Assembly: GCA_025331565.1 (NCBI GenBank)
Contig: JAFREQ010000043.1
Coordinates: 3,295,001 to 3,359,000, forward strand
DNA from: Holacanthus passer
Taxonomy: Eukaryota; Chordata; Actinopteri; Pomacanthidae
DNA length: 64,000 nucleotides
Direction: 5' to 3'
In this document: one piece after another, positions 10,009 to 21,406 of the stretch
Numbering within the stretch: position 1 is the first letter of the stretch
Layout: each line of letters starts with the position of its first letter
Made by a program: the position numbers and the translations under genes
Notes under the pieces: model-generated
Told to the model about the DNA's origin: nothing
The model's database searches: none
Seen by the model: only the letters and a program-made list of their open reading frames with translations

Positions 10009-12630
10009 ATGCTGTACGACTAATCTAATGGCTCCCTTTTGCTGTTCTAGGCTCCACAAAGAGAAGCCAGTACCGAACCCTTCAAAATACTTCCACACTC
10101 TCCACTCTGTACATGGAGGAAATCTAAAGGTAAAAAATAAATGTTCTCATCAAACATTAAGCCTCTTTTACCACTAAATCCTACCACAGAGAACATTTTG
10201 ACACATGTGCGTCAGAGACTGCAGGTGTTACCACCAAAAACTATTTATACACACAGGTAGCAAAACATTCAAGTATGATCATCTGTTCATTTCGATTTCT
10301 TTATTTATGCTGTTGCTCTATTATAGTATGTGGATAAAAATCACTGTTCATGGCGTGATATCATAGTGTTTTTGACTTTCTAGCTTGCTGTACAGTAACG
10401 AAATGATGCAAAACTTGGCAGTCAAGGCTAAAATGATAAAATATCATGTTAGCAGGTCTGCAAAAAACTGCAATTCACACCTGCAACAATGGTATTAAGG
10501 TATTCACCACAATCCAATCAATAGGCTCTAGGTGTGAGCTGAATTGGATGGACACAAGGTTGGAACATCTGGGACGCTAGAACAATTTTTTGTTTGTAAA
10601 GCACATGTCTCCCCTCTCCCAACTGGGATACCCCAGGGTTCAATGCTGGGACCTGTTTTATTCTCATTGTAAACAGTATATTCACTCTTGGCAACATTAA
10701 GCATACTGACAACCTATACAAACATTCCAGTATTGGAAAAAATATTGCAAAGCACATCATAGAAATATTTAATTTCATTTTAAAATCCTGCATTAAATAT
10801 CTTAAGTTACTTAAGTTTTTTGTGTTATGAATCCCGCAAACTAACTATAGCTGCCAAATAAATGTAGCGCGTTAAAAAAAGTACAGTATTTTCACCTGAA
10901 ATGTAGTGAAGTAAAAACATAAAGTATCAAATTCTGAGGTAAACCTACAAGTACAGTACTTGAGAAAAGTTACCCCAACACTAAACCATTGTCAATGGAA
11001 AAAATCATCAAGCATATTAAAATTTCCATCAATTAAATTATTGTAAAACAGAAATCCTTATCATCCATCTGCATTCATAAATCCAGTCTTTCTTTTTTTA
11101 TTTCTTTGCCCACCACTGTTGGGCAGTTTATTAGTCTTGTGGAGTACTGTGAATACAGACAGTTTCAACAGGATTATCTTGGCTTGGGCTTGGACACTAC
11201 TAATATATAACAGAAAGCCTGTGTTGTCGTTTGTGAGATGAGAGTGTTTACCAGGCAGGAAGGGGTTAAGGAAAATATGGTTGCATTATGGGAATTGCAG
11301 GATCTGGATTTTTTGGAGCTTGACCCATCCAAGAGAGTAAAAGTTTGGATATCTCGGGCTCTGCTGCTCCAACTTTGACTGTGCTTTTTAAAATCTGTCT
11401 TGTGCAAGTCCCACAACATTACAGAGATGCTGCTACTATTGTCTATTACTTGTTACTTGTTACTATTGTAACAGGCATAATTCCACCTGCAAGCCTCCGC
11501 AGCCAAATAAGCAGGAACACTGACTGTTAAAGGAAGCAGAGCCTTTGCTGTTAGGTCAGCTGCTGTATGACCTCCTTGCCTATTTTCAGTTTGCAGCTCT
11601 GGTTTAGTTTCATAAGAAGTGAGGGTGTGTCACTCCCCGCTCACCATCACCAGTAAAAAGGGCAGAGCTGCAGCCACAGTCTGTTCCAGATAAGAAAAAT
11701 CAAGTTTTTATACCACAAAAGAACAGGCCTCTTGGTTTGGTGTGTTGCTCATGTTCCAACCAATACTGATAAATGAACTCACACATACATGTGCTAAAAC
11801 ACTCAATCAGGACATTCATGTCATTCTTCAGTTGTGATTTTGACTCTCTCTTTCTTTTCCCCTAGAAATGGCTGAACCCTCTGTCGGCTCCCGAGTCATT
11901 CTTCACGGCTGAGCCATGCGACCACATCTCCCCGGTCGAGCTGTGTGAAAGCTCTGATGTGGCCCCCTCCAGCCCCACCAGTGCCCTGCTTCACCTCAAG
12001 GCCTACCCCTCAGCCGGCTCAGACACCAGCGGGGTCGTGGACAATTCCTCCTCCTCCTCTTCGTCCTGCTTCTCTAACATGGGCTACTTCTTGTCCAGCT
12101 CCTCCGACAGCTCGGCCCGAATCGATCCCAATCCCGCCTACTTCATCTATCAGGACGATTTCCACGATGTGCGCAACAGCCGCAACCTCCACCTCACCCT
12201 CTGTCCCTCCGCCACCACCTCTCCAGCCTATGAGAGCTTGAAGAGGGAGCCGCAGAGCCCAGACTCCGGCTTCGGCATCGGTATGGAAGATGAAGAGGAC
12301 AAGGGAGATCAAAATGTCGTGGTGGTGGAAGAGGAGGAGGTTTTGGATAATCACCAGACCTCTCCACTTCTCATCCTCCCTCTCCATCTTCCTTCCTGGA
12401 TGTGCCCCCCGACCTCCCCTCCACCCACTCCTAATGCTGCCAGTATAACCCAGGTATCCTCCGAGAGTCAACAGGTGGATGCAGCTTTGGCGGCCGCTAG
12501 TGGTAGCTATGTGGCCTGGCCTTCGGCGAGTGCCATGTGCAGGTCTTCCTCCATGCCCGTGGAGCCCTCCAAAACAGGGTATCTGACTCTCAACGAGCTA
12601 CAGACAACATTCAGCAATAAATCCCTCTAA
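6905..12630 (+). CDS. il2rb: interleukin-2 receptor subunit beta
   Basis: Type I cytokine receptor chain shared by IL-2 and IL-15 receptors, signalling from the lymphocyte plasma membrane through JAK1/STAT5. Coding exons: 6905-6989, 7371-7515, 7621-7687, 7901-7994, 8283-8428, 9080-9263, 9838-9943, 10051-10129, 11866-12630 (556 aa, all phases consistent). Visible features: signal peptide (MAMEILWSLCVLAVLF); paired Cys in D1 (C32, C42); WSDWS box at about residues 218-222; transmembrane helix about 248-271; Box1-like PVPNPSKYF at about 282-290; acidic tract; C-terminal GYLTLNEL (Y541), matching the human STAT5-docking AYLSLQEL. The adjacent c1qtnf6 repeats the human IL2RB-C1QTNF6 order. The tail is Ser-rich. 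Exon 5 has a UG-repeat acceptor. CSF2RB is excluded because only one cytokine-receptor module is present. Confidence 0.9.
8251..8275. repeat. (GT)n microsatellite at il2rb exon 5 acceptor
   Basis: A perfect GT run ending 7 bases before the AG at 8281-8282. It stands where a pyrimidine tract would normally be. Confidence 0.9.
8560..8770. repeat. teleost interspersed repeat, copy 1
   Basis: Contains TTGAGATATTTCAGTCTGG, whose reverse complement recurs at about 49250-49275, so the two are inverted copies of one dispersed repeat. The surrounding text (washed-out short frame, TGGACC, TGCCGTGACC) is typical of a fish repeat seen in many genomes. It lies in il2rb intron 5. I cannot assign the class. 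Confidence 0.55.
9640..9810 (+). mobile_element. LINE-type 3' tail in il2rb intron 6
   Basis: Ends in a tract of GATACTGATACTGATTCTTATC, preceded by TTGGCCAACGAAGCTG. This resembles fish non-LTR 3' ends of the 'TTGGCCAATAAAGC...(TTCTGA)n' type. Only the tail is visible, with no coding part. Orientation is inferred from the terminal repeat. Confidence 0.45.
9962..10004. repeat. (TG)n microsatellite in il2rb intron 7
   Basis: About 21 TG units occupying roughly 40% of the 107-base intron 7 (9944-10050). It starts 18 bases after the donor. Confidence 0.95.
10560..10680 (+). mobile_element. LINE reverse-transcriptase relic in il2rb intron 8
   Basis: Frame 10624-10673 reads GIPQGSMLGPVLFSL then a stop. 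This is the conserved reverse-transcriptase motif (GVPQGSxLGPxLF) of L2/CR1/Rex-type non-LTR elements. Flanking frames are broken, so it is a dead fragment. Confidence 0.7.
10880..10980 (-). repeat. 'AAGTACAGTACTTGAG' family repeat, reverse copy
   Basis: Contains AATGTAGTGAAGTAAAAAC and CAAGTACAGTACTTGAGAA, hallmarks of a very common teleost dispersed repeat. Further copies are near 32.9, 33.7, 55.0, 55.5, 56.5 and 57.4 kb. Confidence 0.55.
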
Positions 12631-12746
12631 AAACTCAAAATATATGTGGAAGAATCCTTCTCATTTCAGATTGAATGTGTTTTTCATCCTAAGCAACCTG
12701 ACCCAGTTTATTCTAATCTGATTGTGTATGTGAGCACCTCTGTCAG

Positions 12747-12752
12747 AATAAA
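12747..12752 (+). terminator. il2rb: il2rb polyadenylation signal
   Basis: AATAAA about 120 bases after the TAA at 12628-12630; the first canonical hexamer downstream. Confidence 0.6.
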
Positions 12753-12759
12753 TTGAGTG

Positions 12760-15700
12760 TTAAGTTTTGACTAAGAAATTTTCACATTTAATTCCATTAT
12801 TCTTTTGCTTTAAACTTGCATTGATTGATTTTTTTTTATCACGAAGAACAAGCTGAACATGCTTAATTAACATATTATCACCTTTTCTTTTTTCAAGTTT
12901 TTATAGTGAACATGTTAACAAACAGTTGCCTATTCACACATCCAATAGACACTGAACTACACTGCCATTTATTTTGATTCATGTTTTTGGCCACTTGATG
13001 AATGTAAGCCCATCATTCATTCTTTTTTGTTCTGTTTTGGTCTCCACCAGCCACAGAGGAGAATATCTGTCTCTTTAGCTGCTAAATCCTCCACTATATT
13101 CGCCAGCTAATCGCCAGCTTTCTCAGCTGTTTGGTGCTGGACAGCTGGTGAACAGTGGGTTTATGGAAACAAGGTTAATAAGAGGGAGAAAAATAATGAG
13201 CAAAAATGCAAAAACAAGTCTGGTGATAATTCTATATGAAGCAGGAGTTTGTCTTCATGAGATGTTTCAAAAAAAATCAACCAGTTGTGTTTGTTGTTCA
13301 TAGATACACTGGGACTGCAGGGTCATCATTTAGCTGACACATATGTAGAAGTGTGTACAATACCTTGTTGTTGAATAAGTACAATATTGCAGGATTCCTA
13401 ACAAGTACTTTAAACTGTTCTTTATGGAGTCTTTAAGTAGTTTGCTTTTTATTACTTTAACCTAAATCTTACAAGGACATGTGAGAGCTGTCTATTTGAA
13501 AGCAGTGAAATGAGATTTAAATGCGCTTTGATTATGCGAGTATGTGATGTCTGATATCAGTCAAAGCTGATGTTTAAGGCCATGAAACTAGCCAACCACA
13601 CAGCAACATTTAAACATTACATTCATTTATTTTAGTCTATAATCATCTACTGTCAGAAGTAAGGCAGCTGGTTTGCCTCTGATGTTTGTGTTCATCTCAT
13701 TTGTTTGTACATCTTTAGAAATGATTTCGTGTTGTTTAATAGATCAAATCAGTATCTTCAATCATCATTAATCATCATTTCAGAAACAGAAATAAAGCTG
13801 CACCTGGTAAACTTTACTATCAACCATAAAGACTTGTGTGTACAGGCATAGCTGATTTAATGTAATGATGATTTCTGATTTTTGAATGGTTCTCATCCAC
13901 ATAAATCGCCGAGGTCGGTGATAAATGTTGCTACTCTTGTCTCTACACGCGCAGTATATTTCCGTTGACATCTGTGCAGAGACCAAACAAAATAAAGCCT
14001 CTGGTAGAAATGGGTCACCCTTTGACTTCCTGTGTCGTTGTGGAGTGAAGGCTGAGGGGTGGGCATGTGAGCTGACATGAGACGGAGTGTGAGAGACAGC
14101 CCGAGCTATATGTGCGTGCGTGTGTGTGATATATGCGTGTGTGTGTGTGTAGTTCTGAGTGTTTACATGTCCTGTCAGGTGGTCCCGATGGTGTGTGTGA
14201 GAGTGAGCGTGTGTATTAGAGTGTGGTTTGACATTTAACACAACTAGCTACATCCGTTCACCTCACAGAGAATTTACAATATTTAGCCATGTCAGTAAGA
14301 AACCACACAAGATGTTGCTTTTCATCACTGTTTCTCCATCTCTCTACTTTCCATTTCACGAGAAGTTTAACCTCTAACACCCAAATTATGTCAAGCCACC
14401 TCAGTGAATTACACAAACCTGGCAATATTTATCATAAAGAGAGTGCTTTTATGCACTTGCTTCGTATGTTGTTACTCATATCCGATTCTGTTGGCCCATT
14501 GTGCTGGAACAAACTGAAAAAAATGTGCAATGTAAGCAGACACTCTCCACACAGTTATCATTTATGGACATTGCTGTAAATGTACTCACTCATTCTTTAC
14601 ATAAGAAGATATGTTATATATAGAAATATCACAAAATGGATTCAGTTTGAGTCAATATAGCACAAACACAATCCTGGGTTAACTTCATCCTGGTTACTGG
14701 GTTAAATGGGCAGAAAACAATCACGAGTTAAACCCAAGACAATCGGTTACTTTGACCCAGTGTTAGTGCTATTTTTTTTTACTGTTGGGTTATTACCCAA
14801 ACTAAAATATGGCTACTTTGAGCCAGTGTTAGTAGAAGCTCAAGTTTCATCTTAAAAAAATGTTTGGTAGTTAACAATGTGCACTTGAAATAAAATAAAC
14901 TTTAAAGGATTCACATATCAACTATCAGCAACAAATAAGATATATAAGTTTAAAAAAATGAGGAGCAGGTCACAACCATATTTTTAGCTTGGGTAAATTA
15001 CACAACAGTCATATGATAAATAGCACTTTAATAACACATGTTCAAAATAATCCATTAGGCTTGATTGGTGACCCGGTTGTGTACATGTGCAACCAATTTT
15101 GATTTTTAGTGTGAAGGACATTTCTCATTTGTGTCCCAGAATAGATCAGAGTGTCTTTGATGCACTATGTTCACTCTGCCACTAGGTGACATTAGAAAAC
15201 TGAGCAAATCTTCCCTCTCTGGGGTCTGTCTGGGTTCTGTCTAGAATCTTAATAATTGTACTCTGGGTCTCTTTGCCCTGATTCCATAAATATTATCTCT
15301 ATCTGCTGAGTATGCTGGCAGTGTCCATCAGGCGTCGATCCAGCTGGATGGCTTTGCAGCCTCAGCCTGTTTAGATTTCCTCTGCTCCTCTCAGTCAATC
15401 ACAGAGGAAGCTTTGACCCAGCTGGCCAGGGGAGATGGAGACGGAGAGACAGCGAGTATATAAAACAGAGAGAGAATGAAAAAATACCTTGTAAATTCTG
15501 CTGGAAAGCCACAGGGCTTGTTTTGGATCTCACCCACAGTGAAATAAGAGGATATGGGGTCAGGCCTGACTGCGTGTTTCACCCTCTTTATGTGGAGTAG
15601 AAACAGAAAGCCAGACCACTGCTGTCAGGAGGAGGAGACGCGGCAGTCACAGGGGCCATGTAGGTGAGGGCCGACATGTGAAAGAGGTTGTACCAAGGCG

Positions 15701-15798
15701 ATGAGGATAAGCAGGTACAGATCCATGAGCTTGTTCTGCAGGAAGAAGAGAGCAGTTGTTGTTTTTTTAATCATTTATACATAATGATGTGTGGATGA
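12760..15798. other. il2rb-c1qtnf6 intergenic region, left part
   Basis: No gene recognised. It holds a TG/GTGTGC-rich stretch (about 14100-14240) and a patch (14670-14850) with repeated 'GGGTTA', 'TTACCCA' and 'GACCCAGTGTTAG' words in both orientations that looks like a degraded palindromic MITE. At 15637-15750 (minus) a short frame with a hydrophobic start follows an acceptor-like sequence; it is unassigned. Confidence 0.4.
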
Positions 15799-16310
15799 CT
15801 ATAAAAGTTGGGACGCTGTGTAAAACCTAAATAAAAACAGAACACAGTCATTTGCAAACAAACTGTTTACAGACAACAGTTTTACAAAGTGTTCCTGAGT
15901 CCATGTAGTAATCTCCTTTATACAACCATGTGTTTGACAAAGTGTTGAACCTCTCTCCATCCTCGCTTGTGAACGACTGAGTCTTTCCAGGATGAACCTT
16001 TCATACCCAATCATGATACTATCACCTGTTACCAATGAACCTGTTTACCTGTGGAATGATCCAAACAGGTGTTTTTGGATCAGTTCACAACTTTCACAGT
16101 CTTTTGTTGCTCCTGTCTCAACTTGTTTGAAACGTGTAGCTGCCATCAAATTCAGAATAAGCAGATATTTACAAAAATCAATCAAGTTGATGAGGTCAAA
16201 CATTAAATATCTCTCAGTTGAGTTTTTGTCCAAAAGGATTAGCAAATTCTCACGTTGTCTTTTTTATGTTTTACATAGTGTCCCAACTTGCTTAGAATCA
16301 TTGTTGTACT
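15799..16310 (-). mobile_element. internally deleted Tc1-like element (MITE), copy 1
   Basis: Ends in near-inverted termini (AAAAGTTGGGACGCTGTG at the left, AGTGTCCCAACTTGC at the right). On the minus strand it keeps two transposase-like fragments, ERLSRSQARM and ITTWTQEHF, fused by an internal deletion that removes the helix-turn-helix region. Two more copies with the same junction are at 30747-31131 and about 37725-38152. It is non-autonomous. Confidence 0.7.
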
Positions 16311-18580
16311 ATGTAAACTATTTGTATTTAGTCTATATACAAACTAAATCCCAGAGCCAGTATGACTATGATCCCCTGTGGTAAAACATCAGTGCTCATG
16401 CAGCATTTCTTTAAATAGTTTCTATTTTGTTTCAAACAATATTATGGCAGTAGCTTCATACTTAGCAAGTGGTATCGTTCTTCTCATGTAACTCTCAGGG
16501 CTAAAGTGAATAATCACATTTTCAAAATGTCCAACACTCCTGCATGCAAAATGGCTCCCTTCCATAATGAAAAAAACCTTTAAAATTAAATCCAGTAACT
16601 TGTCAGCTTATGGCTGAGTCACCTCTAATTTCCAACGAGAAAAAGTGTAAATATATGTGCTAGAGTTGCAAAACAACATCTGTGAGATTGTTGTGTTATA
16701 TCTTATTAGAGTCATCAATTTTAGGCTCAGCGAGCATATGAACAGCTACAATACGCTCGCTGAAGTGTCCATTCCTGAGCTCGACCACAGGAATGCTTTC
16801 GAGGTCTGAAATTTCAACTCACCTCTGGGCTTCAGCTTTGAATGCAGTGCCCCATGATTATGTCAGCCACTAAATATGTGTTTTTTGGAGAGAGAGAATA
16901 AATGGGGTGTGGTTGTAAGAAGCGAAACAAAATCTGCCTCTGGCCCCAAAGTCTTCATTCACCATTTATTAGCACAGGAGAGCTTCTTGTGATTGATTTA
17001 GAAATTTGGGTCAAAGGTCATGAGACTTTTCATTACTCTGAGGTCAGAGAGAGGAAGAATCAGATGTATACAGAGGAACACTGTTTGTGAGATGCTGCTG
17101 CTCGAGTTCATAAAATTGACACCAGATAGAGAACAATAAGTCTTCAGACTCGAGGCTGCAGTGCTTCCAAGTAAAACACCACCTGAAAGACCAGAGGAGG
17201 ATTCCTGGGGTCAGACAGGCAGAGAGAGAGAATTACAAGCTTCACTTGGAAATGAGTGTCTGATTCCTAAAGACAGTAGAAACACAGCATCAGGATGAGT
17301 CTCTTAACAGTTTACATCGGCCGGAAAACCAGAGGAATGTTCTCCTGATGTAACTGTGAGTCCATGAAACCCTCAGGACGTGAAGGCGGTAATGTCGAAC
17401 AGCTGTGCTCGTGTTACACGTGTGCACGGATTCTTGTTCTACGGCGAGACTGTGTTTTATATGCAAACCACCAGGGTTGTGAAATAGTCAGATGGAGTTA
17501 TCTCGCCCATCTCTGCATTCTCTGCAATTTTCTTTCTCAGGACTTTTTCAAAATGAAGGGGGTGAATATATGCCTGTTCATATATTTACACATATGATGC
17601 AAAAGGTTGATTTATTGTTGCCTTAAAACTGAGGTTCCCAACCACCACTTGGTCTTGATATTGTTTCTCTTATCTTTGTTTTTTTATTGTGAAATACTGA
17701 ACAGTTTTATTGCCTCACCTCTGAAAACTATCAAATTTTATCAGTCTGAGAAGAAAGCATCCCTTTCACAGACATGCAGCCTGGGAACAGGGGCTCCAAG
17801 TAAATGTTGCTTTCCACTAAAGGAATAGTTGAACATTTTGGGAAATACTTTTATTCACTTTCTTGTCTAGACTAAGAAGAAGATTGATGCCAGTTAGCCT
17901 AGATTAGCACAAATTTTTTTTTATTAATTCAGTTCATAAGTTGGTTAATATGAAAATAAAGAATAAAAAAACAGTTATGTGCCATTTAATGTTTATTCAT
18001 TTTATCTAGTAATTATTATTAATGTTTGTTTATTTACTGGCTCCTGGCCTCCTGTCATTTTGCAAAACTGGCCCCCAGGCAAAGAAAGCTGATTGTCCCT
18101 GCTGTCACCCACAGACACCATGAGATAAAAACCTGCCTGCTTCCTTTGGTTTGGATTTGGGTCCAGCATTTCAACATAATGTTCTCTATGTTGAATAATA
18201 GCCAAATGTCAGAAGCATGTATGAAGCTAAAGGGTTGGAAGTCCATAATTTTTGTGGTCGTTTTGTGCAGAGGCGATATTTAAATTTTTGTGAAAAAAAC
18301 CCAGGCACTGTTCATTCATCTGTTTTTATAATGTACGATCAATGGCTTATTTGATATGATTTTAACTTTTCCTCTGCCTCACAGAGCAGAGCCCTGGTGT
18401 CACTGATGGTGGTCTGGGAACATGTGGAGTACGTCAGTGTCCAGAGCTGAAGACTCCTTCACTGCAGTTTCTGTCACTCACTTTCTCTCACAGTGTCTGT
18501 CTGCCTCTGCCTGTCTCTGAAGCACAACAATATATAATACAGTCTGAATTTAGGTCTGGAAATACACAGATTATAGCCTC
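16311..18580. other. il2rb-c1qtnf6 intergenic region, right part
   Basis: No gene seen; AT-rich with short random frames only. It includes a truncated copy (about 17818-17910) of the repeat found whole at 22978-23294. Confidence 0.4.
17818..17910 (+). repeat. truncated copy of 'AGGAATAGTTNAACATTTTGGG' repeat
   Basis: Shares AAAGGAATAGTT and TTTGGGAAATA with the longer copy at 22978, then diverges after the 'GAAGATTGATGCCA' segment. It is a common fish repeat whose class I cannot name. Confidence 0.6.
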
Positions 18581-18587
18581 TCTTTCT

Positions 18588-18672
18588 GTCTCTCTCTCTC
18601 TCTCTCTCTGTGTCTGTCTGTCCCTCTCTTTGTGTGTGTCTCTCTCACTCTCTCTCTCTCTCTCTCTCTCTG
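18588..18672. repeat. compound (TC)n/(TG)n microsatellite
   Basis: Pyrimidine dinucleotide runs with TG interruptions, about 450 bases before the candidate first exon of c1qtnf6. Confidence 0.85.
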
Positions 18673-19059
18673 CAGCTGCAACAGATGGGAGGAATGAAGG
18701 AATTTAACACAGAGGAAATGCAGACCCAGGGGGGAATAACCAGGAGTTTAGGGACTTTGTGAATAGACCTTGGAGAGTGGTCTACCACAGTTATGCTCCA
18801 CTGTGCTCAACTATTGGTGGAATTATCTTGTCTATTATATCCAGCATAGCTTTAAAATCCCACCTGTTGTTTGATCACATATACTCTTTGGCAATTAACT
18901 CTGGGCAAACGAAAGCAGAATTGAATGAAAGAACACTACATTTGCTCTGATCCAGATCTAACTGTCAGATAAAAAGGACACTTGTTGCCTGAGCCTGCGT
19001 GAAACTAGGAGGGATCTATAGGAAACATCTGATAACTCACTCCCACAGAGTGGGAGAGG

Positions 19060-19148
19060 CAGAGCTGCTGACTCAGGACTCTCTCTCTCTCCTCCCTCCT
19101 CTCTCTCCTCAGCGGACTGAAGCGGCTGCCTGCAGAGACGAGAACGAG
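19060..19148 (+). promoter_or_regulatory. c1qtnf6: candidate non-coding first exon of c1qtnf6
   Basis: A CT-rich block then a GC-richer segment ends at 19148 in front of a GTGAGA donor (AACGAG|GTGAGA). Coding exon 2 has a strong acceptor (TTCTCGCTGTAG ending 21398), so a spliced leader is expected. The transcription start is not defined. Confidence 0.4.
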
Positions 19149-19732
19149 GTGAGATTGATTCAGATCTAAATCTCTGTTATCAGTCAGCCGATCACTGAGT
19201 GTGATGATTAGTTTGTACTATATACCGATGAACTTCTGATTGCAGCTCAGTCTGAGCTCGACTGGAGCTGCACTGAGTTGAGACCACAGACAGACCACTT
19301 CCACAGCCTAATGCATGGACATCTGCAGATTATATGTTGTTATTCCTGCTTGTGCCTTTACTAAGCTTGTACGTTTAAGCTTATACTATAAAAGCGCAGA
19401 ATAAAAAGTACAGAACACTCATCCATATTTGCAAATGCCCCTGGACTGTATTTTATTTAATATATGAGAATTCAGCATTTCGCATTTTTCATGTTAGTTT
19501 CCAGTTCAAGTAGGATTTTCCATGAAAACCTGTTATGTAATATCCCTGGTCAGTGCATGAGCCATCCAAAACACACTGATTGGTCATCTGTGGTTCAGTG
19601 TGGAAAAACAGGGTCTTCCACAGATTTCCACTGCAAGATGAATTGCACCAGAGAGATCACAGTGACAGCGAGGACCAACTAACTGATTGAATATGCAGTC
19701 CATGGTGCAGCTGCTAAACTGCTGTTGGAGAT

Positions 19733-19733
<1 letters not shown>

Positions 19734-19770
<37 letters not shown>
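19734..19770. repeat. (CA)n microsatellite
   Basis: About 18 CA units in the putative first intron of c1qtnf6. Confidence 0.95.
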
Positions 19771-19777
<7 letters not shown>

Positions 19778-19904
19778 TATTGCTACTAAATGTGTTCTGC
19801 TACTAAACAATTCTTTGATAGTGTGAGCAAACGTCAATAGGATGTTAACATGCAAAAGGATTCCCACTCCTGCATTGGAGCGAGACCCTCAGACTGAAAG
19901 AGAT

Positions 19905-20038
19905 TTGTTTTTGTTTTGTCTCTTTGTATTTGTTTTGTCTCTTTTTAGTTGTTTTGCATCTTTTTGTAGATGTTTTGTGTCTCTTCGTACTTGTTTTGTG
20001 TCTCGGTTGTTGTTTTTTGTGTATCTGTAGTCGTTTCG
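19905..20038. repeat. minisatellite of about 19-21 bp units
   Basis: Six imperfect tandem units built on TTTTGTGTCTCTTTGTAGTTG, with 19- and 21-base variants. The units share the TTTTG start and TTG/ATG/TCG end. Confidence 0.75.
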
Positions 20039-21406
20039 CAGTCCAACATAACAACAACTCACTATCTACATCCTCAGAATGACCAAAAAAATTGATTAAA
20101 TATACTCTCGTCCAGTTTCATTGTAATTCCATTGCTAGAGAACTCCACTGGTTCAACTTTTGTTTTGCAAAACTGCAGGAAGTGAAGTCTTTAAACATTC
20201 AGAAAATCAGTGTTTGTGCTCTTTTGCTGAGCTTCTTTGTCCAGTGGTGTATGCAAAATACAGTTGTCAGTATGGATACAGCTGTCCTGTATAAACACAG
20301 CAGCACACGCTGTTCCAGTTACAGTACACAGAGGCTGCAGATCCCGGACAGTCTGGCAGACAGCCACGACTTTTCCATTGAAAAATGCTCAGCTTGGCTC
20401 TTTGTCCAAAAAGAAAAAAAAAACATTTCACTGACTTGCTCTGGACAAAATAAACTGCTGTGAGGGGTCACCCTCTTGAGCTAATTGGTGATAAATTACA
20501 GGCTGCCTGCAAGGTAATTTTTCACTTGATTTATGATCCTTGTAATCCTCCCGTCTCCCACTATTTTGGAATTTTCTTTACTTTTGGGATTTGTTGAGGA
20601 GTGCATTAGTGAGACTGAGGCACCATTTGACATCTCACAGTCAGTTGTTTGGAAACGTACGTGTAGAAATCTTCTCTGGCATTTCATTCAAGCAGCCAGT
20701 GAAATGACACTTCGACTGGCCAAGTCATAAACAAATATGCAACAAAATTTGTTAGGCCTCACATTACTTTTCCACAGTTCCAGATTCCTGTTTCTTCTTT
20801 TTTGGGGGGAAATGAATGTTTTCTCTGGCTCAGGGTGGAAGATTCCTCTTTTGCTTTTCCACTGCTCTGGAAATGACATCCGGGACACATAAGGATTTTA
20901 TTTTCTGAGCAGCTGCTGAACAACTGATATTTTGACTCGTACATATGTTTAATAAATTGAATGGAGTTGTCTTGGCTACTGGTGATTTTCTTCTCTTTCC
21001 CTCCTGCTTTCATTACTTTTACTCTCTATGTCGAAGTAGAAGTAGAGTAAAATGTTGACATTCTGCCTCAGCATCAGTGCAACTCTCAGTTCAACCTGCT
21101 ATTGAAGAACAAATTCTTATTTTCTAGAATGGAAGAGAAAACTGAAAAATATTTTATGGTCCCAGAAATGTTCACTGACTATTTGTTAGCCTCAGTCACA
21201 CACACAGAGTCTTTGCTTCAAGTGGAGCACCTCAGTTTACTTAAGCACTGAACCACATCAAATCACAGTGGGTCAAGGTAAATAATTTGCCAAGTTAACT
21301 GCATCCAGATTCAACAGCAGAGATGGTTTCAAAGCTTAAGAATCCAAAACTTCAAGGCTCTTCCAATCATCTGGTAGTTTCCTCTGTTCTCGCTGTAGAC
21401 AAAGCT

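Noticed and set aside
12019..12471. 150-codon minus-strand open frame
   Set aside because: Antisense shadow of the Ser/Pro-rich il2rb last exon.
13780..14241. 153-codon minus-strand open frame
   Set aside because: Built on TG-rich low complexity read as His/Thr; no splice partners and no recognisable domain.
21323..21406. Upstream in-frame ATG for c1qtnf6 at 21323
   Set aside because: It would place about 28 polar residues before the signal peptide and lies upstream of a strong acceptor ending at 21398, so it is probably intronic.
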